A stretch of 64,000 bases of DNA from Viscum album (Eukaryota; Streptophyta; Magnoliopsida; Santalales; Viscaceae), in contig OY728159.1 of the NCBI GenBank assembly GCA_963277665.1, positions 1,022,645,343 to 1,022,709,342 of the forward strand, in the 5' to 3' direction. Position 1 is the stretch's first letter. Every line of letters starts with the position of its first letter. Of this stretch, positions 1-11,035 are shown one piece after another. The notes under the pieces are model-generated. The model was not told where the DNA came from, did no database searches, and saw nothing but the letters and a program-made list of their open reading frames with translations. The position numbers were made by a program, and so were the translations under genes.

Positions 1-289
1 TGATTTATTTAAACATAAATGTTATAACATAAACTATGATTTTTTGAAAAGTGAAAAATTTATTTATCCTACCACTCCATTTTTATTTAGTAGACTCGGA
101 CTATAAAGTACCTCTCAAAACCATCAACTTGATAAACTATCTAGAATGAATTAAATATGTATCCTCCAGTATTAAATAATCATAGTATCTTGATTATTAT
201 TACCATATAGTCTTCAATAACATTATTCTACTTAAGGATGATATATAATACATTATCCGTATACTTAATAGCATACAACAAAACATATA

Positions 290-500
290 TTTGGTAGTCA
301 TTAATAAATATGAAAAAAATAATGATTACCACCAAATAAAGTATTCCATCATGGTCCCCGTACCTAAATATGGATATAATCAAGTGTTCCATTCATGTGA
401 TGGGTTTTTGTGTTAACATTGACTCTATTTTTATTACCCATCACATGATGATCACAATAGTGGAGTTTTCTGATCTTGTAACCCTTCAAAACACCATTCA
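290..500 (-). pseudogene. C1 GAG-pre-integrase and integrase start
   Basis: The minus strand reads VLKGYKIRKLHYCDHHVMG, the copia zinc-binding CxxCxxGK segment (C-DH-H here, the second Cys changed to His), then NGTLDYIHI-stop-VRGP and FGGNHYFFHIY. The last two correspond to the integrase core motif around the first catalytic Asp (LDYxHxDxWGP and GGxxYFxxFxDD). The Asp codon has become a stop-adjacent Ile. Integrase would insert the cDNA into the genome. The remainder decays towards the left edge. Confidence 0.75.
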
Positions 501-693
501 TTACTAATATCAATAAATCCTTATCTCATGTATATTCATGTATCATATTACACAATCTGGAATTTTATGAATCATTCACTTATGGTTCAACTTCACCACC
601 TCTAAGAGTATCAACATGTGAATAATAAAAAACACTTATGAAAGTACCTTCGATCATATAGAATACATCATGGATAATTACCATCACATTATC

Positions 694-1020
694 TTAAAAA
701 TTTATCCAATATCTAAGAATATCCAAGTCTACTAAATATTTAATGTTTCTCTCCATTTCTAGAATGAATGTAACTTCTATAAAGAATTGATTTGTACCAT
801 CATGTATCCTTATTATTGTTGTTATAATAGCTCTCATATGGTAGGGATGGTTATTTCTCATTAGCACCAGACCACGATCATATTTATAGAGGCTCACAAC
901 CCGATATTGATTCCAACACATGTGGAATGATCCACTAGAATAATGACTATATTAATTTGAGTAGATAAACATTGATGTAGAAATGAATACCAAAATATCA
1001 ACATCATCAGTTATCTTCAC
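694..1020 (-). pseudogene. C1 protease / linker remnant
   Basis: After a stretch with SGSFHMC (the family usually has DSGCSFHMC or similar around the catalytic Asp), an open frame of 75 codons runs from 921 to 694. It matches the copia region between protease and integrase: RGLVLMRNNHPYHM (family: GxVLMGNNxxCKV), then IRIHDG and LEMERNIKYLVDLD (family: VPxLKRNLISLGxLD). The catalytic Asp codon is not clearly retained. The frame ends just before the GAG-pre-integrase segment, which follows after further stops. Confidence 0.7.
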
Positions 1021-1039
1021 AATATTCTCATTTGTTTTC

Positions 1040-1480
1040 GATATTTTAGTAAAATCCTTCTTATAGTTCCCTTTTTTAGTAAAATAGGTGAAGTCAATAT
1101 TTTCTAACCACATGTATGTTGATTCACAACTTGATTTTGATTGTTATTTTCCACTTTTTAATCCTTCATGATACATATTTGATGATATTTCTCTAGTTTC
1201 TGTCAATGAATTAGAAGGATAATCTATGTGGTAATATGTTCCCTTTCACCTAAAATCATTGTTTGTAATGGAATTTGATACATCAATAAATTTTACATCA
1301 TCCATTCCATATAGTAATTTATTGGTTATTAGACATAACTCTATAGTAATGTGTTCAAGAAAAAGAGGTACTTATCTCCATTAATGATCATTACCTCTAA
1401 AAGTTTTAAATCTATTAGGATCTTATTAAAACTGTCTAGGTGATCATTCATGAAAAAAAATTCTTACACTAAAATCAAAA
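1040..1480 (-). pseudogene. C1 gag remnant
   Basis: The minus-strand translation contains a stretch beginning LDSFNKILIDLKLLEV, which fits the plant copia gag (UBN2/retrotran_gag type) segment usually reading LxxFNxIxxDLxxxGV. It is followed by remnants of the region leading to the nucleocapsid. Around 1040-1080 a CX2CX4HX4C-spaced zinc knuckle is still recognisable by position (F-TY-F-TKKG-N-YKKD-F), but all metal ligands have been lost. Gag would form the virus-like particle and bind the RNA. Stops and frameshifts make it non-functional. Confidence 0.6.
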
Positions 1481-1599
1481 AAATTTATTTTTCATTTAAA
1501 TCTAATTTTTGATGATTTTAGCCTTGTATTATTCACTAAAATCATTCAAAAATTATTTATATTAGTATATATTCTCATAGTATACTTCATATGTTTTTT

Positions 1600-2700
1600 C
1601 TAAGTTGAGTTAAATCATTTCATAGACATAATTATTGACTCTCCTCTAGTAACTATAAGAGTTGTCTGTAGGCTTTTTTACTTATTAATATCTAACTCCT
1701 CATCAGTTATCACATTAGGAACTTATCATTTTTCATATATAAATTATTTATCCTTTTATGTTTTCCAGCATCAAATTCGATGTGTTCCACCATCTTTTTT
1801 CCCATAATTACTTATCATATTGTAATATATATATATATATATATATAATTTTATCCTCTATTAGAAAAGGTGAAACCATGCTACTTTTAGTTTGGTAATT
1901 ATCACTCAAATCACAAGAAATCAGAATTTCTAAAAAATAGATAGAACCATTGAATCCATAATAGAAAAGAAAATACTAAAATAAACTATTGCATCATTTC
2001 TGGCATAACACAATTGAGGTGTCATATTTTCCCTAACACATTTTTTTTGTAATTAAAAAATGCATAAAATTTTCATAATTTAAAAATTTCTACCCACCTT
2101 CAAACCACTCTTATCCAATTTAAAATATTCTTATTCATTTTGTTTCTTTCTCTTAACCATGATGTAAAAAAACGTGTCTGTAATTTTTAATTTTCATTCC
2201 ATTTATATGGGTAGGGAAATAAAAATAAAATTATGACACACAATTTAATTTTTTCCCTTTTCTTCCACCATACAAAATGTTATCATCTATTCATTATTTA
2301 GGATCACTATTTGTCTTCCAATTCATAAAAAATTTAAATGGATGGGGGAAGGAAGAGAACTCAAACCATAGAAAAATTGAGGTGACCTCATGTAATTATA
2401 ACACATGTTTTTCAGGGATAAAACCAGTGAATGAATATTATAATACAGTGTCGGAGGTTCCTGGAGATATGAAAAAAGTATCAAGGGGTGTAAATAGAAG
2501 CATGTTGGGGTAAAAAATTAGTGTCGTTATAGGGAATGGTTTATGAACAATAGTAAATTCATATGGGGAGACGAGGTCAACCAAAATCTCAAGGGGGTGC
2601 TTCAATACATTTTATATGTAAGAAAATGTTTTTGATTCCTAATTTTTTTTTATATATTTTAATATTGATTAAATTCATTCATAAATTCAGGTATGTAGAA
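1600..2700. other. AT-rich stretch without recognisable genes; (AT)n microsatellite
   Basis: No protein domain is recognised here. A dinucleotide (AT)n run of about 23 bases lies at 1825-1847. By position this interval should hold the 5' end or LTR of C1 and the outer part of the C2 3' LTR, but I could not align either convincingly. A 78-codon plus-strand open frame at 2277-2513 resembles nothing I know and is probably chance. Confidence 0.5.
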
Positions 2701-3190
2701 ATGAAAACATGCCAAAAAAATTTTACATGGTTCATTTAGAAGATCTATATCCATGGGGTGAAGGTGGATTTATTAGCAACTAATACAAAATTGAAAGAAG
2801 ACATAGATCAATTTGGGTGATTAAAGAATAATATTAATAGCACCATGAAACCACATATATTTATTATCTTAGATTATTTTTTATAACATACACCTTAAAT
2901 AAAATGGGAAAACTTAAAAAAAGTGTCTCTAGATTTGGTGTAGTAGGGGTCACCCAAACATGAAAAATCAATAAAATCCAGGTGATAATGTTTTAATTCA
3001 CTAGACCCCCATTGTAGTAGTAGAAAGATGGATCAATCCAAATAAATACATGTTTTTTATTCAAAAACCTCTCATAAAAATAGATTTATTAGTATTTATG
3101 AATTTTCATAATATTAGGGTGGATGAACAATGGGTGAAATTAATTAACCATATTCAATGAATTCAATTTTATTATAGCCATTGGTGGAAT
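2700..3190 (-). repeat. C2 3' LTR (part that can be aligned)
   Basis: This interval aligns with the interrupted 5' LTR of the same element. It preserves two unoccupied sites. At 2796-2804 agaagacat corresponds to the agaagatgt duplication around copy A. At about 2838-2843 'aatagcac' corresponds to the 'aatcac' where G1 inserted. Alignment is patchy, with indels, in keeping with great age. Confidence 0.55.
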
Positions 3191-3289
3191 AAATGGAATG
3201 AATTTATTTATTTTTTACTTTGTTCCACATTTTTTCTGTTTTAGTTTCTGAAATATAACTATATTTATTGTCAAAGATAGAAAATAAAG

Positions 3290-4330
3290 ATTTACACACC
3301 CCTCCATTGGTTATGTTCGCTCATATTTATCCAAAATGGTTAGAACTTTTTGGGGATGTATATGAGAAATTTCTCATTAAATTTCATTAGATGTATTAAT
3401 ACGTGTTGACATAGTCAGTTGTTCATCAATTCCCCCTTCTTACAATGGTACTTCTTTAACTATTTATTCATCTTCAAGAGTTATTCATACCTCTCTTGAA
3501 TCATCATATTGATTCTATTTCCATGTCTCGTTTTCATCGAAGATAACATCTATTATGAATATAATCTTATTGGTGGTAGTATTATATAAGTGACAGCACA
3601 TTTCCTGATCTTTGTATCCCATAAGGACACACCTCACTCCTTTTTCCTTGATCATTTTTAAGTTTTCCTCTGGGATCTTGACATTCAAAATAGAACCAAA
3701 ATCTCCAAGATGGAATACACATTTATTGTGAGTAATTTGTTCTTCATTGGACATATTTTCTTCAATTATTTTGGTTTGGAATACATTGAGTAGATACCCC
3801 ATGCACATGGACTCTTCATCATAGAAAGTCACAAGAACTCTTTTTTTTCCTTCAACATACTTCTTCCCATGATGAGAATGATGTGATTTCTCTTTTCAGC
3901 TAATTCATTTATTTTTAGAGTGTTATAATGTGTTATTTGGTGCTTAATTACATTCTAGATGAGGTACTCTTAATAAACAACATTGGTGAGTTCCACAGCT
4001 CTTTAAGATCATAATTTTCTATGCAATTCATTCTTTGATGTTAGAAAAGTAATTGAATAATTTGATATCTTAAAAAACATAAGAATACATTTCTAGAAAA
4101 TATATCCATTTTTTCATTATATAAACATTTATAAAATTCCAAAAGTGCCTAATTTTTATTTTATTTTGTATTTAATGGACCGAACACATCAGTATAGGCT
4201 AAATTAAGCGGCGCAGCTGCTTTACAATTGGCCTTCTTTGCAAATCTGTTTCTATGTTGTTTTCTTAGAACACACCTATCACCAATTTTATATGGGTTTC
4301 TAATTATAGGCTTCCCATTCACTATATTAT
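3290..4330 (-). pseudogene. C2 copia integrase remnant with C-terminal linker
   Basis: Reading down the minus strand from 4330: the zinc-binding/GAG-pre-integrase segment CVLRKQHRNRFAKKA (family CxxGKQHRxPF), then LNLAYTDVFGP with the first catalytic Asp retained (family LxLxHTDLxGP), then a decayed core. The C-terminal part is a 105-codon open frame (3832-3515): RCVLMGYKDQEMCCHLYN and IDVIFDENETWK (family xFxGYxxxxKxYRLYxP, RDVxFxExxxW). Downstream, KVLTILDKYERT resembles the RxLxDxYExT linker that precedes RT. No RT follows: the LTR begins within about 100 bp, so RT-RNase H is deleted. Confidence 0.75.
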
Positions 4331-4439
4331 TACTTTTTAATAATCATAAACATTAAATGATTAAATGCCTAAAACAAATATTTAACATGTAGTCTTTTTC
4401 ATCATGTATCATCATCAAACATCATTGTACATCGAGTTG

Positions 4440-4960
4440 GATAATAAACATAAACATGATGTTATTATCTATCGGTACATTTGTGATCAGCTGTCCTATT
4501 TCTCAAATAATTACAATTTTTTTTATTTTTTAGGCTTATGGGATATCCATTTCCCACCAACTATCTGATACACAAGATGTTTTTTTTCTTGTTAGGTACA
4601 TTATAGATATTAGAAATGAATGAATTATTTATATATTTTTTCATTATCATAACATATCTTCTTCCATAGAAAAATAGTATTTCGTGATTTATAAATGAAA
4701 TCCTTCCTTGAACCCTCACTACCAAGTTCAAAAAAAAATTGGGCCCTGTCATGTGCATTTTAACACCAGAGACATGATACCACATAACCTGATTTTTTTA
4801 ATATTTGTACCATAAACACATAGCACTCTCCAAAATTTTATCGTTATTCAAAAATATGTGGCTCATCAGTTTCAATCTATATGATCTCCTTTATCTAACA
4901 TTCATAGATATAATATCCATATTTTTTACAATTATAGCATTGAACATTTCTTTTCTGTGG
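4440..4960 (-). pseudogene. C2 copia gag knuckle and protease remnant
   Basis: Around 4950-4903 the minus strand encodes CYNCKKYGYYIYEC, a gag zinc knuckle (CX2CX4HX4C) with the His changed to Tyr. Further on, a 74-codon frame (4785-4561) begins WYHVSGVKMHMTG, aligning with the copia protease site WYLDSGASNHMTG. The catalytic Asp is replaced (V at its position), so it could not be active. The frame ends FISNIYNVPNKKKNILCIR, matching the conserved ISNVYYVPxLKxNILSxGQL before the integrase region. Gag and protease normally form one polyprotein with pol. Confidence 0.75.
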
Positions 4961-5700
4961 TTATTGATTATTGAATCCTCATCCACTTCCTCACACTCGA
5001 TATCATGGGGTAAAATATTGATATCCAAATCCTATTTGATTAGGGATTCTTCTACCTTATAATACATTTATTGGATCAAATTATTTCCCAGATAATCCTC
5101 TTCCTACACTTCTTTGAAGGGCCCCGTTGTTTATGGAGTTCAATGGGAATTAAGAAAATGGTGTATTGGAAAGAGGCACCACTTTTCATTTCCAAGAGAA
5201 CCGACATGAGGCGATAATGATTTTGTAATACTGAACTAGAATATGGAATTCCAGATAGAATACCGATGGAGGTTTCATCATTCAATATGACATATGCATC
5301 GGAAAACCACTCCAATTATTCGGTGGCAATAAGTGTATATTATTGATTCATCTTTAGGATAAGAGATTAGGATGAGATAATTGAAGGCATTAGGGGGGAG
5401 GGTCTTTCATCATCATTGATGTCTAGAGAGAATTCCAAGAGATCATCACTAAAACATAATTCTATCTATCATAAATCTATTTATTTGGATAGTGAAAATT
5501 TCACTAATGTTTTTTATAATTAATGACTTGATTTTTTTATAAATGAATATGAAATTTTTTTCCTTTCTCTCGCAATACTATTGAATGAAGTAATTTTTAT
5601 TTGTTGGATCTCAGGATAGTTGGGGTCGAACATGAGTGGTTTGGGAGGCTCAAAAAAGGCTAAATTAGTTTTTGTTGGTTTGTAGAAGTGGAATTATGGA
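4960..5700. other. No recognisable gene; presumed C2 gag and leader
   Basis: By position this should be the N-terminal gag half and untranslated leader of C2. A 79-codon minus-strand frame (5315-5076) has no similarity I recognise. No convincing tRNA primer-binding site was found. Confidence 0.35.
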
Positions 5701-6000
5701 GCAGTGGTGGTTAATAAATGAAGGGGATATTTTTTAACCATGGAATTGAGGAGGCATAAAAATAGTTGGATTTTTTTAAAAAAAATTAATTCCCCCATTG
5801 TTGAGAAATTGGAATAAAAAATTATATTTATTAATTAAAAATGACATAAATGGTTGAACATAACTATATATCATCTTCTTAATTGGGTGTTATAGATGAA
5901 TCAAAAGAAGATATCATAGTATCTTTTCTTGAAATAGACCATCATCAAAAAATTAGATACCACTGATGTTGGATTTAATAGTTGATACCATAATAGGGGA

Positions 6001-6715
6001 AGAAGATGTGGCACATGAACCTTAACCCAGTTGATGAGGAATCATAAGTAAATCAAGGTGACCCGAGATAAAATCCAGGAAGTGGCATGATTTCCAAGGT
6101 ACTGTAGCAGGAACTATGTTGTACTGTGGTAGGTATTGTAGCAGGAACTATAACAGACACCGTTTGTTACTATAACAGTCCGGAATTTGCTACTTTTTTG
6201 GCCTTCATCACACGAATTTGTTCCTCGAGTCCTTTAATGCCTTCAAGCCACCCATTATTTTGTGACAGTAAGGCCTTCAGGCCACCTCAAGTCCTTCGAG
6301 CCACCTTATGTTCAGATGAAAACTAGAAAACCTACAAGGAACAAGCTCTATAAGAGGATGAGCAAAGAGATTTAACTATAACAAAAACTACACTGATTAC
6401 AATAATGAGAGGGTGTGTCACCTACCATCAGGACAAGCCTTTTTATGCATGGGATAGCCCTTCCGAATAGCAATACGACGGTGGAGAGCCGATTTTATGA
6501 TGAAGATACTAGGGAGGAGCAGTTCTAAGTAGTTAGTCTGTGTTTAATTAAATGATTTAAGCCTACGATATATGAATTCCTCAAAGGCTTACAGGACATG
6601 TAATAATTATACCTACGGGCCTTGTATGGGTTCCACATCACCCCATGAAAGGTAGATTGTCAAAAAAAATCAATAAAAAATGAAGGCCTTCTGGCCATTG
6701 GATGGAAGAAGATGT
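6001..6715. repeat. 9-bp target-site duplication of copy A
   Basis: Direct repeats agaagatgt at 6001-6009 and 6707-6715 are identical. The corresponding single copy agaagacat is at 2796-2804 in the other C2 LTR. Confidence 0.75.
6010..6706 (+). mobile_element. Short 697-bp non-coding element, copy A (SINE-like head)
   Basis: A 697-bp insertion flanked by a perfect 9-bp duplication agaagatgt (6001-6009 and 6707-6715; the match can be extended to 12 bp). The unoccupied site is present in the partner LTR of C2 at 2796-2804. It is homologous over its whole length to copy B (21498-22194), which is also 697 bp. The first 75 bases look tRNA-like: an A-box-like 'cccagttgatgagg', then about 40 bp on a decayed B-box 'gataaaatcc'. 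The body has repeats of 'tactgtagcagg' followed by 'ggccttcaggccacc'-type repeats. It has no terminal inverted repeat, no TG/CA ends, no poly-A tail and no coding capacity. It could be a long tRNA-derived SINE or a non-TIR Mutator-like element. The assignment of strand follows the A/B boxes. Confidence 0.75.
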
Positions 6716-6754
6716 TAAACAGTAGAGGTGATTGTAGAATAAAAATATAATCAC

Positions 6755-7919
6755 TGGGAAACAAGTTTTATTTCTTCAACATAATTTAATATTAAAACCC
6801 ACACACCACACATCTATTTATAGGAATAAAATCACTATTGATACCCTAGTCTTTTACATATTACATTACATAATTTTAAGTATAATTATACATTAGATTA
6901 CAATCCAAGGATCGTGAAGTCTAGTTTCGTGGAAGACTATGTATAGAAAACTCAAAACATTGAACTATGTAAAATATTTAATTATTTAATGTTAAAATTG
7001 AGCTCCTAACATCCATTTTTCCAAAAAAAATATTCATTTTTTACCCTAGGGAACACATGAAAAAGGGATAAACTAACTAAAATAGTAAGGGAATAACCAT
7101 AAGAACAAGGCATTAGTATAAGGGATAGAGGGCATGCCATGATGATATAAAGAGGCATGTAACATATTAAATCATAACTACAAAAAATGGAATAATAAAA
7201 ACCTGGATTCATTTTAATGTGGAAGAAACATAAAATGTGACTTTATCATGAGTCAAGGATTACTTTTGAGACTGTTACACATGGTATCACAAGAAAAGCC
7301 TAACCGCAAATACTGTCACACATAGTAGCACAAGCCAAGTCTAACGACTAATACCATCACACATAAAATCTCATAAGACTCAAATTTACCCAATGAATTG
7401 GAGCAATATATAGGTTATCAATTCATAAATATTTAATGAATATGTTTCCCACATATGGAATCATACATAATCAATCTTAAATAAACATAATGGTTACCCA
7501 TGGAAAGAATTGGGTATGAAAATCAATTAAAAAATCATAACAAATGGTCATATCATAAAAGTGTCCATGAAATAAAGAAATTAGAACATACATGGAAATT
7601 AATAATTTTAAATAGGAAGGTATCAAGCTATTTTATGTCAAATATAAGTGAAAAAATGTAAGAAACGCATTTAAAATCTTTTAGCATTAAAACATTTTTT
7701 TGCAGTTTAAAGGAAAACACTATAGAGCATTTAAAATAGAAAAGGTAACAATCCTTTTTATAAAAAAGGTGAACCAATAATGTTTTATTAATAAAAATAA
7801 TAATTTTATAAATATTATGTTTCCTTCATATATAAGATAGAGTTCACAATAAATTGGGTAAGAATTTAGGATGTTCCGTTAAAACATGTTTGCTTATCGG
7901 GAAGTATTGAGGAGGGAAT
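6755..7919 (-). repeat. G1 3' LTR, outer segment (before C3 insertion)
   Basis: Outer (low-coordinate) part of the 3' LTR, starting tgggaaac right after the atcac duplication. It aligns with 30523-31712 of the 5' LTR, e.g. 'aattatacattagattac' against 'aattatacatcagagtac'. The C3 retrotransposon starts at 7920. Confidence 0.85.
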
Positions 7920-9812
7920 TGTTGATTCAATAAGGTTTTCCTTATGAATTTTTCCATTCCTTCATTCATGGGGGAGATTGATAAGTCATCAAGGTTTCCT
8001 TATGTCTTTACCATTCCTCTTGTTTTGAAAATCACAAACACCTTTTCTTAAAGAAAATTTCATTTTACCCCTGTTTTACTTCTATAAGGAAAATTGCGTT
8101 CCCAAAGGGAATTTACCCCTACCTTGTTTTCATTTTTCATATAAATATGTCACTTAAGTGTAAAAATTGGATTCATATCTAAATCCTTGGAATTTTATAA
8201 TAATTAGACATGAATCATTCTGTTTTTGGATCTGAATTTTGGATATAAACTCAAATGAAGTTCAACTCTAAATTCTGGATACAAACTCAAATGAAGTTCC
8301 ACTACGAATTCTGGATACTAACTCTAATGAAGTTCAACTCTGAATTCTGGATACGAACTCTCATGAAGTTCCACTCCGAATTATGGATACGATCTCTTAT
8401 AAAGTTCCACTCCTAATTTTGATTACAATCTCCTACTAGTTCAACTTCGAACTTCTATGAGATAGACTCTTAACTTCTACTAGTTCGGCTCCGAACTTCT
8501 ATGAGTTCGACTTCGAACTTCTGCTAGTTCGACTCTGAACTCCTATATGTTTGACTTCAAAATTTTACTAGTTCGACTCAAAAATTCTATGATTTCAACA
8601 CCAAAATCGTTATGTTCAGGTTCAGAATTCATGAGAATCCGGACTCTGAATTTCCTTGAAATTTAAAATCCGGAATTATATAGAATTCAAGTTCTGAATT
8701 CCTACAAAACAGAATCCGAATATCTCTTTATTACTTACTCCGAATTCTATATTTTGTTATAATATGATCATTCATTCTTTGCTTACATTCCGAACATTTA
8801 TTTACATCCATTCCGAATATCGGTCTAGTTATGCATACACTGGTTTATTATAAAACGATGTCGTGCTTTCAGTTATTGACTATCCATAGGTTGAGTGACA
8901 CGTGTATAGGTCCCTCTGAAATACAAGGATGAATATAACTGTTGGAGGAGGTAGCCGACTACTGGAGCTTTGCATATAAATAAGAGCTCACATGAAAAGA
9001 AGAAAATAACTTTGACACAAATTTTATAACTATGCTTACAAGCAGTTGAAGTGATTTCTAGAGAGAGAGAGAGGCTCTTATCAACACTCATGCTTCGTGA
9101 AGAAAGTTTGAACAAATTGTTCAAACTTTTCCTTCTATATATTTTCTTCATGACAATCCAATATTTGCTGTGTACAATCGAGGGCTTACGGGGATAGGAA
9201 TACATAGGTTAAAACACCTTGAAGTTGAGGGATTACTTGCTAAGGAAGACATAGGTTCCAACTACCTGATAGTTGAGGGCTTGTGGGGATAGTAAGATAG
9301 ACTCTGATCTTCATTTTGAGGGCCTACCCTGGTGTGGGTATGACAGACTTTCGTGAATGTATAAATCAAGGGACCTCTTATCCTGGGTTGTTGGATACCC
9401 TTTTATTTGGTTTAAAAATGTTATTGTTTGATACTTGTAGTGTTACTAGTTTGTTTTCCACTGTGAATTTTGTATTGTTAAGGAATGTATAACTTTCTTA
9501 TACATTTTTACTTGTACTCTGATTCAGTTAGATTCTATATGCTTTAAGGTAGAATCTTAGTAGTTGTAAAATTTTGTTAGGTTTCATTTCCGGAATCACT
9601 TTTTTGGAATCAAGCAAGTCTTTAGAACTTATTGAGGTCTTGTGAAATACCTTATTTAACCTTGTTAAACATAACTATCCTAAAAATTTCCTAAGGGAAT
9701 TTAAAAAATGGTATAATTCACCCCCCTCTTGTATATGATAATCTCATTCTTATTTCGATCCTACATTTGGTATTATAGAGTATATCATACTCAATCCAAT
9801 ACCATCCTAAAA
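7920..9812 (+). repeat. C3 5' LTR
   Basis: Starts tgttgattcaataagg and aligns to 18667-20578 throughout, e.g. 'gggggagattgataagtcat' at 7969 and 18719, and 'aaaacgacgttgtgctttc'-type sequence at 8853 and 19622. The end is set at ...cctaaaa (9812), because that point abuts the target duplication in the 3' copy. An internal minisatellite lies at 8225-8640. Confidence 0.85.
8225..8640 (+). repeat. Minisatellite in C3 5' LTR
   Basis: Two linked tandem patterns. The first has units built on 'tctggatacgaactct' and 'aatgaagttcaactccgaa', about 36 bp each. The second is shorter: 'gttcgactccgaacttcta' and 'tgagttcgac', about 22-44 bp. The equivalent block in the 3' LTR is 18975-19390. Many units carry TTCGAA-like palindromes. 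Confidence 0.7.
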
Positions 9813-9814
9813 TT

Positions 9815-9828
9815 TTGTATCATGGGGT
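9815..9828 (+). other. C3 primer-binding site candidate
   Basis: 'ttgtatcatgggg' just after the LTR end resembles the tRNA-Met PBS tggtatcagagc with one G lost and changes at the end. A better-looking PBS motif, 'tggtattatagag', lies at 9768-9780 but is inside the LTR repeat, because it is also present after the 3' LTR body at about 20535. Confidence 0.45.
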
Positions 9829-10002
9829 GGTTCCATCTGAATTAATGACATGATTAGATTCAGAAGTTTTTTTTTCTCCCTTATATTTTTTGGAATTAAA
9901 CATTCAGATTCATATTTCTAGATTCATACTTTTTGAAATCTACTTTTTGGAATCAATGTTTGGATTCACTTTTTCTTAGAGATACTTTTATTCTATATTT
10001 TC

Positions 10003-11035
10003 TTGCTTAGAATATTTTCCTTGTTTAAAAACATTTTCTACTTACAAGTTTTTTTGGAAAGACTTTTATTAAAGAATGCAGGAATCAATGTTGGTTCCAT
10101 AAACAATATTCATCCAACCAGACCACCAATTTTTGATTGTAATGATTACGAGTATTGGAGAGATCACATGAAGACTTTCATTATCAATACTGGGGTTGAA
10201 TATTTTGTTATGCTTACTGGTGGGTACAAGATCTCTGATAAAAAGGTAAGTGCCTTTACAAATCAAGAAAATATTTAATACCAACTCAACTATAAGGTAC
10301 ACAATGCTTTACTTTTTTCAATGACTAGAAATATATATCCAAATTTCATCTTGTGAATCAGAAAATTCTATATTGAAGAAACTAGAAGTTACTCACTTTG
10401 GAACTTCCAAAGTAATTGAGACAAGAAGAGCCATGCTTAGAGCCAAATATAATGGTTTTAGTTTTCCTTATGGATAACCCATATGAAAAGTACAACAGAG
10501 ATTCATGACTATAGTGAATAGTTTACAATAAATGGGAGAAAAAGGATTAGATGATGAAGCCCCTATTGACAAGATCATCGCCATCATGCCAAATGAGTGG
10601 GAATCTAAAAGGACTGCAATTGATGAGAATAGAAAGGTTACTCAGATTACCCTTAATGTCCTGTTTGGAACTCTTCTTCATCATGAGACTAGATTGAAGA
10701 GAGATGCTCATATCGTGAATAAGAATAATGGAAATGGCAGTGTGGATTTTACTACTACTTCCAATCATATGAAATCTAAAATTCTTGATAGTGTTACTAG
10801 ATCTAGATCTAAGAAAGTTGTTATCCATTCCGAATCTAGTGGAAGTGTGTCCTATAAAAATGAATAAGAAAATCTTTCTCGAAGGATGAACAAGATTTCT
10901 GGATAGAGGAAAATTCAATATAAATACAAGAAGAAGGAAAATAATGCCAAGAGATATTCGGAAGTTACATGCTATGAATGTAAGAGAGCTGGACACAGAA
11001 GACCTGATTTCCCTATTCTAAAGAGAAAGGAATGA
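10003..11035 (+). pseudogene. C3 gag remnant, N-terminal part and first zinc knuckle
   Basis: A 91-codon frame (10003-10278) reads RPPIFDCNDYEYWRDHMKTF, matching the start of plant copia gag (RPPxFDGxxYxYWKxRMxxF). Frameshifted capsid remnants follow. After a 111-codon frame (10532-10867) comes the zinc knuckle CYECKRAGHRRPDF at about 10970-11011; the last Cys of CX2CX4HX4C is changed to Phe. Gag assembles the particle. At least three frameshifts or stops separate the segments. A Ser/Asn/Asp-rich 104-codon frame (11036-11350) follows directly. Confidence 0.8.

Larger units (their letters stand above)
1..1600 (-). mobile_element. C1: Ty1/copia retrotransposon remnant, truncated at window edge
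   Basis: Reading the minus strand from about 1500 down to 1 gives copia protein segments in the normal order: gag, a decayed zinc knuckle, aspartic protease, the GAG-pre-integrase segment and the start of integrase. The rest of integrase, RT and RNase H would lie left of position 1. Every segment is broken by stops. No LTR or target-site duplication could be identified, and the right limit (about 1600) is only where recognisable gag ends. It is separate from C2, because C2 repeats the protease-to-integrase order further right. Confidence 0.75.
5700..6754 (-). repeat. C2 5' LTR, internal-side part (holds copy A)
   Basis: Sequence at about 5940-6009 and 6716-6754 aligns with 2730-2843 of the C2 3' LTR. 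Examples: 'ttggatttaatagttg' against 'gtggatttattagc', and 'ggtgattgtagaataaaaat' against 'ggtgattaaagaataatat'. The LTR continues at 33934 beyond G1. The start (about 5700) is a guess. Confidence 0.5.

Noticed and set aside
2277..2513. 78-codon plus-strand frame near the C2 3' LTR
   Set aside because: No similarity recognised, antisense to the element and in a presumed LTR; chance.
6010..6080. Functional tRNA gene at the head of the 697-bp element
   Set aside because: The A/B box layout is there but no cloverleaf with acceptor pairing could be drawn and the B box is worn; it is better seen as a SINE-like promoter.
10547..10996. 149-codon minus-strand frame inside C3
   Set aside because: Antisense shadow of the C3 gag region, which is supported by the zinc knuckle on the plus strand.
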